DNA from: Acidobacteriaceae bacterium
GTDB lineage: Bacteria > Acidobacteriota > Terriglobia > Terriglobales > Acidobacteriaceae
Direction of reading: 5' to 3'
Assembly: GCA_030037545.1 (NCBI GenBank)
Contig: JASHRF010000060.1
Coordinates: 123,712-187,711, forward strand
Length of the DNA: 64,000 nt
Part shown: positions 57,377 to 64,000 of the stretch, piece after piece
How positions within the stretch are numbered: position 1 is the first letter of the stretch
How the letters are laid out: every line of letters begins with the position of its first letter
Translations under genes and position numbers: made by a program
The notes under the pieces: model-generated
Seen by the model: the letters and a program-made list of their open reading frames with translations, nothing else
Told to the model about the DNA's origin: nothing
The model's database searches: none

Positions 57377-58378
57377 ATGAGCTTGCCGGTTTCGATACTG
57401 GATCTGGTGGGAATGCGTACGGGCGAGTCCGCCGGAAGCGCTATCGCGCGCTCTGTGGATCTCGCGCAGCACGCTGAGAAGTGGGGCTATCGGCGGTTCT
57501 GGCTGGCCGAGCATCACTCGATCCCCGGCCTGGCCTGCTCGGCGACAGCACTGCTGGTCGGACATGTGGCCGGTGCAACGAACCGTATCCGCGTGGGCAG
57601 CGGCGGCGTGATGTTGCCGAACCATGCGCCGCTGGTAGTGGCCGAACAGTTCGGGACCCTCGAGGCACTCTACCCCGGACGAATCGATCTAGGCCTGGGG
57701 CGGGCGCCTGGTGGCGATTTTCACACCATGCGAGCGCTTCGGCGCGACCTGCGCCAGAGCGGCGACGATTTTCCTGAGCTGCTGCAGGAATTGAGGACCT
57801 ATCTCGGTTCGGAGCTGCCCGGTCAGGTGGTCAAGGCATTCCCCGGGCAAGGCAGCGGAGTGCCAATTACTTTGTTGGGGTCCAGCGAATTCAGCGCTCA
57901 CCTTGCCGCCATGCTGGGCTTACCATTCGCCTTCGCTGCGCATTTTGCTCCCGATTTGCTGGAATCCGCTTCGCGCTTGTATCGGGCTCAGTTTCAGCCG
58001 AGGGAGGTTCTTGAGCACCCGTGGCTTATGGTGGGTGTGCCAGTCATTGCGGCGGAAACAGACGCCGCAGCGCAACGACTTTTCACCACCCCGCAGCAGC
58101 GTTTCCTGCGTCTGATCCGCAGCCAGTCGGTGGAGTTGCTGCCTCCGGTGGACTTAATGGATGAGATATGGGACGAATGGGAGCGTGCCGCAGTCGAGAG
58201 CAAACTCCGCGCCGCCATCGTAGGATCGGATTCCACCGTCGAGGCCGGTCTGCGCCGGCTGCTGGCGACCACCGGAGCGGATGAGATCATCGCAGTAACC
58301 GACACCTGGGATCACGCGGCACGGCTGGATTCGTATGAGCGCATGGCTGCGATAGCACAGAAGATAGACCGGAATTAA
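57377..58378 (+). CDS. Luciferase-like (LLM class) flavin monooxygenase
   Basis: 333 residues from ATG 57377, where family similarity begins ([15 protein letters not shown]). The frame is open further upstream to 57089, but that part overlaps the VOC remnant and has no similarity. [37 protein letters not shown] and [18 protein letters not shown] are characteristic of the single-domain LLM subgroup that binds FMN or F420. Substrate unknown. Confidence 0.85.
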   Translation: MSLPVSILDLVGMRTGESAGSAIARSVDLAQHAEKWGYRRFWLAEHHSIPGLACSATALLVGHVAGATNRIRVGSGGVMLPNHAPLVVAEQFGTLEALYPGRIDLGLGRAPGGDFHTMRALRRDLRQSGDDFPELLQELRTYLGSELPGQVVKAFPGQGSGVPITLLGSSEFSAHLAAMLGLPFAFAAHFAPDLLESASRLYRAQFQPREVLEHPWLMVGVPVIAAETDAAAQRLFTTPQQRFLRLIRSQSVELLPPVDLMDEIWDEWERAAVESKLRAAIVGSDSTVEAGLRRLLATTGADEIIAVTDTWDHAARLDSYERMAAIAQKIDRN

Positions 58379-58607
58379 GGAGTGCCGTGGTGCGCAATGA
58401 GGAGGGTTTGGGGAATTCTTTGCCTGATTTCCTGGCATTGGATTGCATTACGCTGTTGTCATTGGGGGGGCAACTTCGGAACCATCAGGAGGATTCCCCA
58501 CCCGCTTCACCGACCATGCCGAGCATGAGGATTCCTCAACACGAGCCGACTTCCCGTTACCGATCCGGAAGAGCGAAGGCCAGGGCGACCACTTTCCGTA
58601 TCAGATA

Positions 58608-59090
58608 CTAGGTTTTAGGGAGCTTCTCACGCACCTGTTCGGGAAGCTCGTTTGAACTGAGGCCCTCGCGTACAAGTTCGACGATCCGCTTCTTGAGGAT
58701 TATGTCCGATTCGCCTTCCAGCAGAATGAGGCGCGTAAGTGCCACGAGTTTGTTGCCAGTGAGATTGGCCAAATCTGCATGACATTTATTTACGACCGAG
58801 TCAACCGTGGTACCGTCTATAGGATCGAGTACTATGGATGCCTTTTCCAGAAGAGATTCATCAAAGAGTACGAAGCCTACATCGTCGAGACGTTGTCCGC
58901 CCAATGCAAGTGCCCGCGCAATTCGCTCAACGTTGGCAAGGTCTCTGTCAACCTGAAAAACGGACAACCTGTTTTGAGATGTACTCAAATCGCCAAGCGG
59001 GTCTGCCGGAACATCGCCGACATCGATTAGTGGCTGCGCGTCGGTCTTCAGCCAGCGGTTCTGTCTAACCTTGCGCAGCAACTTCGCCAT
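58608..59090 (-). CDS. Hypothetical protein, third gene of an unrecognised operon
   Basis: 160 residues from ATG 59090 (59099 is also in frame). It overlaps the end of the upstream gene by 26 bases. Features: basic N-terminus, a central VGFVLFDESLLEKASIVLDP stretch, and a helical end. No family recognised. Confidence 0.55.
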   Translation of the reverse strand: MAKLLRKVRQNRWLKTDAQPLIDVGDVPADPLGDLSTSQNRLSVFQVDRDLANVERIARALALGGQRLDDVGFVLFDESLLEKASIVLDPIDGTTVDSVVNKCHADLANLTGNKLVALTRLILLEGESDIILKKRIVELVREGLSSNELPEQVREKLPKT

Positions 59091-59793
59091 GAGTCGCACC
59101 TAGCTGTTCGATAACCTTTTGAATCAGGCGCCGTAGTTCGGGTACGGGCTCTTCTGTCTTCACGCTTTCAAGGAACTCAAGCGCACGACGGTCGTCAAGG
59201 GATGCAAAGCCAAGAATAGCGCCGTCGCGGACCCGCGATGATCTGTGCCTTAAGCCACGCTGCAATAGGGCCCAACGTGATGCGAGAATACGCCGGTCCT
59301 CAACATCTGCGAGACGCCTAAGCGTTTCTGACCCGACGTCGGAGTTTGCGGTCAACGAAAATAGGTACTCTGCCGTGGCATCGATCGCTGCGTTTCCATA
59401 TTGCGCCACGAAAAGCAGCAACTCTCGGGCAAAATTGCTATCCATGCCATCTTCGAAGAACTCAGATGCGCCCCTCTCAAACATCTGCCTCATCTGCTCC
59501 ACTAATGCTGGGTCCACACTTGCTGGCAAACTCTCAGCACTGGTCACGATCTCACTGCGCCTCCAGGATAGAAGTGCGGTAGGTCCGGGACTAACGGATA
59601 ATGCCGAAAGCGCTACCGCAAATACAAGGTGCCGCGCAATAGTCAGTGCAGCCGGTGAGGATGTTGCGTTTGTTTCCGCTTTCAGAGTGGTCCGTTCGAG
59701 AGCGTCCGGCAGTTGAGAAGGAGCGGTCGAAACCGTTTGCTCGAATCTCTGGACCGCCGGTACGGCCGTGTCCAAATCAGAGTGCAGCTTCAC
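59065..59793 (-). CDS. Hypothetical protein with HEAT-like C-terminus
   Basis: 242 residues; the start overlaps the upstream gene by ATGA. A hydrophobic stretch at about 51-70 (ARHLVFAVALSALSVSPGP) may be a membrane segment. Residues 130-235 look like HEAT repeats (ALLQRGLRHRSSRVRDGAIL, GFASLDDRRALEFLESV). No enzymatic motif is visible. Coupled to genes on both sides, so it probably forms a complex with them. Confidence 0.6.
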   Translation of the reverse strand: MKLHSDLDTAVPAVQRFEQTVSTAPSQLPDALERTTLKAETNATSSPAALTIARHLVFAVALSALSVSPGPTALLSWRRSEIVTSAESLPASVDPALVEQMRQMFERGASEFFEDGMDSNFARELLLFVAQYGNAAIDATAEYLFSLTANSDVGSETLRRLADVEDRRILASRWALLQRGLRHRSSRVRDGAILGFASLDDRRALEFLESVKTEEPVPELRRLIQKVIEQLGATHGEVAAQG

Positions 59794-60566
59794 CGTTTTA
59801 CAACTCCATTCGTGATGAGATCGCGACCATGCTCAATTAGCTCGTCCATTATTTGCGCAAGTCGGCTTTTGGGCAGCTCACCCTCATATTCCTGCGCTGT
59901 GTTGATATCAATTTCGGATTGAAGTGCAATCGTTGTATTTAGTCCTTGGGCGAAAGGACCGCCAGGCGCATTCAGCGCAATGAGCTTGAACATTGTGACT
60001 GCCCATTTGCTTAGCCGATTGATCACAAGTCCTTCGATGTCCGATCGGCTTTGCGTCGGCAGATTGATCTGAAATAGGAAATCTGATGATTCCGGGTCAA
60101 CTTGGACCGGGACATAGTCAGGTAATCGCAAATAAGCTGCACGCTTGTCCCGCTCCTGATGCGATAGAACACCGCCTAGCGCTAGCCGATTCACATCTGG
60201 AATGTCCTCAAATCCCAGCCACTGTTTCGATAGCTCCGAGAAAACGTCGAATGCTTCGACAGCACTTCCGATGGACGGAGGCTTGGGTTCTGTAGCGGCT
60301 GGCCCTTGGATGGAGGAAGCTTCTATTGGGATCGGCCCCAGGAACCAATCGACTCGGTCGGGCTGTGTTGAGACGACAAGAGTTCTTGGTCCAAATCTGC
60401 CCACCGCTTGGGATGAGCCGAGTCTTGGATTTGACGTGATTTGCTCTGGATCGGCGCCTCCAAGTCTGGTCCACCAGTCGGCGGCTGGTAATGAGGTGCC
60501 CCTCAAAGTGAACGCCGTGCAGCGCAGCTGATTGGCTGTCCAATCATCGAAAGCTAGTCGTGGCAT
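59790..60566 (-). CDS. Hypothetical protein, first gene of an unrecognised operon (TIGR04255-like)
   Basis: 258 residues. LRLPDYVPVQVDPESSDFLFQINLP and INRLSKWAVTMF, with SEIDINTAQEYEGELP near the end, resemble uncharacterised TIGR04255-type proteins; the match is tentative. First of three overlapping minus-strand genes located between an LLM monooxygenase and the island integrase, a typical cargo position. Confidence 0.55.
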   Translation of the reverse strand: MPRLAFDDWTANQLRCTAFTLRGTSLPAADWWTRLGGADPEQITSNPRLGSSQAVGRFGPRTLVVSTQPDRVDWFLGPIPIEASSIQGPAATEPKPPSIGSAVEAFDVFSELSKQWLGFEDIPDVNRLALGGVLSHQERDKRAAYLRLPDYVPVQVDPESSDFLFQINLPTQSRSDIEGLVINRLSKWAVTMFKLIALNAPGGPFAQGLNTTIALQSEIDINTAQEYEGELPKSRLAQIMDELIEHGRDLITNGVVKR

Positions 60567-60911
60567 AGTATTACGCTCGGATTAGATTCTACCGCGCTTT
60601 CGTCGAACGGCAGGGAAGGCGATGCGGGGGCGCAGACGGGAATCGATGTATCGGGTGTATTCATACATAAGCCTTCGATTTTCCCTATTGGTAACGGGGA
60701 ACGGAGATGTCGCCGATCAATGGCTCTGGAGGCGGGCCGAGATTCTGAATTCCGGCAAGGTCCAGGTTGACTGGCAACGCAGACGTTAGAAGGCAGTCAC
60801 CATCCAGACCAGCCCACGACGGGTAAGATGTCGCCCTGCGCTCCACCCCCGCAGGTGGCAAGATTTCGAGTGTGCTGGGTACAGGATTAATTGACTGTAT
60901 TCCCCGGCTCT
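60567..60911. other. Intergenic region between cargo operon and integrase
   Basis: 345 bp with no recognised gene; it should contain the promoter of the three-gene operon and the terminator of the integrase. No strong hairpin with a T-run was seen. Confidence 0.4.
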
Positions 60912-62147
60912 CTACCTGCGGCCAAAGTTGCCGACGATCACCTTGGACTCGGTGACGATGGAATCCACGTAATCGGCCCACCACTGAAGCATTTTCTTAC
61001 GCTGTATTGCGTACTCAGCGCGGTTATAGATTCCTGCGATGCCCCCTGTTTCATGGCTGAGGGCCTTCTCAACCACGTCTTTGGACCAGCCATTCTCCGA
61101 TCCATGCTCGTTGAGCAGGGTCGACGCCGTTCTTCGCTGATCGTGAATTGTGAAAGGCTCCATTTCGAACGTCAAACCTTCAAGCGCCTTGTTTAGGGCG
61201 TTCTTTGCGAATGGCTGGTTCTGCTTGCCGCGCCCAGGCAGGACAAACCTCGATCCACCGGCGAGCGCCTTCAACTCGCGGAACATAGCCGCTACTTGCC
61301 TCGACATGTATACGGTGTGCTCGTGCTCCTCGCCTTTCTTGCCTTTCATGTGTTCCTTCGGTATCGTCCATTCTCCGGTTGTGAAATCGATTTCGTCCCA
61401 AGTCGCAAGAAGAATCATGGACTTTCTGGCGAGCGTGAGGAGGAGGATGTGCAGGGCGAGTTTGAACTGTCGGCGGATGTTGCTGCGGTAGATGACCTGA
61501 AGATACTCGCGTATCTCCTTGGGAGGAAGATACCGGCTACGCCGCGTCGCCTTGCCAATGTATCGGGTGGCAACCATCGCGGCCGGGTTTATCGTTGCGA
61601 GTTGTAGCTCCTCCGCGTAGTCGTACATGCGCTTGATTGTGTTTCGGAGACAGATTGCTGCCGATGGGTGGCCACCGTCTCGTTTTGGATATACGACCGA
61701 CTGGACGTCGAGCGCGGTGATGTCCTTCAGTGGTCGATCTCCCAAAGCTGGGTACAGATCCTTCTCCAGGTAACGGAGTTCGCCGCTCGGATCCTTCCAG
61801 TTCTTCGCAACCTGCTCGTCGTAATAACGCTGACCGAATGCCTTGACGGTCAGAACCTCCGCATCCGCGATGCTCTCTTCGCGAAGTTTCCGCTTCTCTT
61901 CTGCAGGGGATTTTCCCTCCGCCACTTGAGCTGCGAGCTTGTTACCTGCCTCCCGTGCCTTCTTCAGCGTGAGGTCTGGGTAGCGGCCAATTACAAGCTT
62001 GTCTTGCTTGCCGTTGAAGCGGTATTTGAATATCCAACTCATTGCGCCGCCAGGGGTTACATCAATATACAAACCCCTCTCCACGCGCTTGGAGTATCTT
62101 TTAAGCGATGGACGTAACTTATTTATTTCTCTGTCTGTTAAGCTCAT
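60912..62147 (-). CDS. int: P4-type tyrosine integrase of the island
   Basis: 411 residues from ATG 62147, where family similarity begins (SLTDREINKLRPS); the longer frame to 62252 covers the arm sites. Residues 1-90 are the DUF4102 arm-binding domain (RGLYIDVTPGGAMSWIFKYR, LVIGRYPDLTLKKAREAG). The catalytic domain has LTLARKSMIL (Arg), HDQRRTAST (His-x-x-Arg), KALSHETGG (His) and GIYNRAEY (nucleophile Tyr). All catalytic residues are present. It reads towards the island interior, with attR 171 bp upstream. Confidence 0.95.
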   Translation of the reverse strand: MSLTDREINKLRPSLKRYSKRVERGLYIDVTPGGAMSWIFKYRFNGKQDKLVIGRYPDLTLKKAREAGNKLAAQVAEGKSPAEEKRKLREESIADAEVLTVKAFGQRYYDEQVAKNWKDPSGELRYLEKDLYPALGDRPLKDITALDVQSVVYPKRDGGHPSAAICLRNTIKRMYDYAEELQLATINPAAMVATRYIGKATRRSRYLPPKEIREYLQVIYRSNIRRQFKLALHILLLTLARKSMILLATWDEIDFTTGEWTIPKEHMKGKKGEEHEHTVYMSRQVAAMFRELKALAGGSRFVLPGRGKQNQPFAKNALNKALEGLTFEMEPFTIHDQRRTASTLLNEHGSENGWSKDVVEKALSHETGGIAGIYNRAEYAIQRKKMLQWWADYVDSIVTESKVIVGNFGRR

Positions 62148-62150
62148 TTT

Positions 62151-62205
62151 GAGTCTCCAGATGAAAAAATCATTATATAACAGCTCTGGAGACTTGCTGG
62201 AGACT
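62151..62205. repeat. Right arm-type integrase sites
   Basis: TGGAGACTTGCTGGAGACT (62187-62205) is a direct pair of TGGAGACT that matches the left-end repeat at 18 of 19 bases, and an inverted copy, GAGTCTCCAG, lies at 62151-62160, just upstream of the integrase start. The sites may also let integrase control its own expression. Confidence 0.6.
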
Positions 62206-62317
62206 CGAAACTCGTCGGCTATCTCCGGAGCGCTCCGAACACATTCGGACATTTAACTTTTTATTTTCAATGATTTATATGTGATCTGCGAATCGGGCCG
62301 GAACCCGCCGAAAGCCC

Positions 62318-62337
62318 AATTATTTTCCGATGCAGAA
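62318..62337. repeat. attR: right 20-bp direct repeat within the mnmE 3' end
   Basis: Identical to 20643-20662. On the coding strand it reads TTCTGCATCGGAAAATAATT, covering the Phe-Cys-Ile-Gly-Lys-stop codons of mnmE, so insertion leaves the gene intact. Confidence 0.9.
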
Positions 62338-63798
62338 AGTGGAGAATATCAAATTTAGGATGTCGTCGGCGGTGGTTTGACCGGTGAGTGAGTCGAGCGC
62401 CCACAGCGCACGATAGAGATCGAGCAGGATCATCTCATGAGGGATTTTAGTTGCGGTGGCGCGCGCGGCGTCGGCCAGCGCTGCCAGCGCGGCAGTGATG
62501 GCCTGGTGCTGGCGCAGATTCGTCAGCAGGCCGGGTTCGGCGGCGGCTCCGCCGGTGGCCAGTTCCACGATGCGCGCGCGCAGCGCGGCAATGCCTTCTC
62601 CGGTGAGCGCGGAGGTGCTCAGAACTATCAAATCCTTCAGCGCGGGATTGTGCCCAGGAAGGACGGGGTTTTGCGCGAGTTTGGAACGTGCATCGCCGGC
62701 TTCGAAACCCGTTCCACGACTCGTTCCAAGATCCAATTTCATTCGAGGATCCGGTATCAGATCGCATTTATTGACGGCCACCAGCGCCGGCCTGCCGGCG
62801 ACGGCAGCAAGCAACCGATGCTCTTCTTCGTTCAGCGACTGCGTGGCATCGAGCACAACCAAGACCAGAGCCGCATCGGCCAGCGCTTCGCGGCTGCGCG
62901 CAATGCCGAGCTGTTCCACTTCTTCGCGGCCTTCGCGCAGGCCGGCAGTATCGACCAGCTCGATGGGAATGCCGTCGAGCGCTATGCGTTCGGTTACCAG
63001 GTCGCGCGTGGTGCCGGGGGCCGCGGTCACGATGGCGCGCTCGCGTTCGACGAGCCGGTTGAAGAGCGAGCTCTTGCCGGCGTTGGGCCGGCCGACGATG
63101 GCCAGGGTGAGCCCGTCGTGCACAATGCGGCCGCGGGCGAATGAGGCTTCAAGCGCAGCGAGGGGCGGCTTGAGCGTTTCAATACGCCGCGCAATCTCGG
63201 CTTGCGGCGTGACGTCCACGTCGTCTTCGGCAAAATCGATGCCGGCTTCGAGCAGTGCTACCAGCTCCACCAGCTGTTGCTTGACGGGCGCTACGCGATG
63301 GCTGAGCGCGCCGCCCATCTGGCTGGCGGCCTGGCGCGCCTGGGTGAGGGTTTGCGCATCGATGAGATCGCGCACCGCCTCGGCCTGAGTAAGATCGAGC
63401 CGGCCGGATAGAAACGTGCGCTGCGTGAACTCACCGGGTGCGGCCAAGCGCGCACCTAAGCCGATGGCGCGGCGCAGCAACAATTCCAAAACTACGGGCG
63501 AGCCGTGCGCGGCGATCTCCACAACGTCTTCCGCGGTGTAGGAGTGAGGCGCGGCAAAGAAGGTGACCATGGCCTCGTCGATGCGCGATGGTGCATCCGT
63601 GTCAGCTAGTTCGGAGGCATTCTCCAGCACATCGGCCAGCCGTGCGCGGCCGGCTTCGAGCGGCTGGCGCAAACTCACGAGCTGCGCGGCGATCGAAGCG
63701 GCCTGAGGTCCGCTCAAGCGCACGATGCCGATGCCGCCGCGGCCGGGCGGAGTGGAAATCGCCACGATGGTATCGGAATTCTGAGGAACGTCGGTCAT
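62320..63798 (-). CDS. mnmE: tRNA modification GTPase MnmE
   Basis: 492 residues. The N-terminal tetrahydrofolate-binding domain (IVAISTPPGRGGIGIVRLSG, APGEFTQRTFLSGRLDLTQAEAVRDLI) is followed by a helical domain and the G domain (GRPNAGKSSLFN, DTAGLR, NKCD), ending in the invariant FCIGK with the catalytic-chemistry Cys. With MnmG it installs 5-carboxymethylaminomethyl-uridine at tRNA wobble positions. The final codons are the attachment site of the island. Confidence 0.97.
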   Translation of the reverse strand: MTDVPQNSDTIVAISTPPGRGGIGIVRLSGPQAASIAAQLVSLRQPLEAGRARLADVLENASELADTDAPSRIDEAMVTFFAAPHSYTAEDVVEIAAHGSPVVLELLLRRAIGLGARLAAPGEFTQRTFLSGRLDLTQAEAVRDLIDAQTLTQARQAASQMGGALSHRVAPVKQQLVELVALLEAGIDFAEDDVDVTPQAEIARRIETLKPPLAALEASFARGRIVHDGLTLAIVGRPNAGKSSLFNRLVERERAIVTAAPGTTRDLVTERIALDGIPIELVDTAGLREGREEVEQLGIARSREALADAALVLVVLDATQSLNEEEHRLLAAVAGRPALVAVNKCDLIPDPRMKLDLGTSRGTGFEAGDARSKLAQNPVLPGHNPALKDLIVLSTSALTGEGIAALRARIVELATGGAAAEPGLLTNLRQHQAITAALAALADAARATATKIPHEMILLDLYRALWALDSLTGQTTADDILNLIFSTFCIGK

Positions 63799-63871
63799 GC
63801 ACTTCCCCTAGCAGGCTGCTGAAAAATGCAGGAGAGTCATTTGGAAAGATGTGGTGTGCGGTTTAAGGCTC

Positions 63872-64000
63872 TCAGCTCCTGGTCCATGAGGCGTAATCTG
63901 TAAGGGCGTCCTGATCGGCCGGGTCCGGGCGATTCACGAGCGGATCGAGCTTGTCGCACTTCTTCCGGTAGACTTCGACGTCCGGGTCCTTTTGACTACG
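63872..64000 (-). CDS. C-terminal fragment of an unidentified gene, truncated by the window edge
   Basis: 42 codons and a TGA stop at 63872-63874 remain; the frame is open to the edge (…DPLVNRPDPADQDALTDYAS…). No family is recognisable from this tail. Between it and mnmE lies an AGCAGGCTGCT near-palindrome (63810-63820) of unknown role. Confidence 0.35.
   Translation of the reverse strand, partial: RSQKDPDVEVYRKKCDKLDPLVNRPDPADQDALTDYASWTRS

Noticed and set aside
20643..62337. tRNA gene as the island's integration target
   Set aside because: No cloverleaf or TTCGA-containing tRNA 3' end was seen near either repeat; the repeat is the mnmE 3' end.
63810..63830. AGCAGGCTGCTGAAAAA, similar to terminal repeats of some insertion sequences
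   Set aside because: Only one end is visible, no transposase was identified, and the window ends too soon to find a partner repeat.

Overview
The window looks like a chromosomal segment of an acidobacterium (Acidobacteriota, probably class Terriglobia). This is an inference from GC-rich coding, the type of exopolysaccharide genes, and the remnant of a large Oar-like TonB-dependent receptor; no marker gene settles the taxonomy. No rRNA, tRNA or CRISPR array was found.

Positions 1-17.4 kb hold a compact, same-strand exopolysaccharide cluster: chain-length determinant, a P-loop-less CpsD-like partner, flippase, ligase/polymerase, deacetylase, a WbpB/WbpD/WbpE-like set for a 2,3-diamino-uronic acid precursor, a family 2 glycosyltransferase, an aminotransferase fused to a phosphoglycosyl transferase, a WbpM/PglF-like 4,6-dehydratase and a FemAB-like transferase. 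The fusion next to the dehydratase suggests that the first lipid-linked sugar is a 4-amino-4,6-dideoxy hexose. A convergent beta-helix lipoprotein, bacterioferritin and a broken TonB-dependent receptor follow (17.5-20.6 kb).

From 20,643 to 62,337 lies a mobile genomic island of about 41.7 kb. It is bounded by a perfect 20-bp direct repeat that is the 3' end of mnmE (trmE). A P4-type tyrosine integrase sits beside the right repeat, and similar TGGAGACT repeats lie just inside both ends. The target codons are the same as those used by Salmonella genomic island 1.

The island is rich in defence-type cargo. It carries: (1) a two-gene short prokaryotic Argonaute operon whose partner is a SMEK nuclease-like domain joined to APAZ, which I regard as the most interesting system here; (2) a class II Fic enzyme behind seven phased promoter repeats; (3) a nine-gene type I restriction-modification operon that also encodes a half-size specificity subunit, RhuM, a possible RuvC-fold protein, a Ser/Thr kinase, a 62-residue protein and a YgjP-type metalloprotease; (4) a membrane KAP NTPase with a phosphorylase-fold/HEAT protein; (5) an unrecognised three-gene operon beside the integrase. 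Other cargo includes a recombinase split into two overlapping ORFs, an apparently inactive PrimPol-like protein, a radical SAM protein of the spore-photoproduct-lyase type, DinB with DUF763, two metallophosphoesterases and several enzymes, some of them broken.

After the island come mnmE and the tail of one partial ORF (62.3-64 kb).
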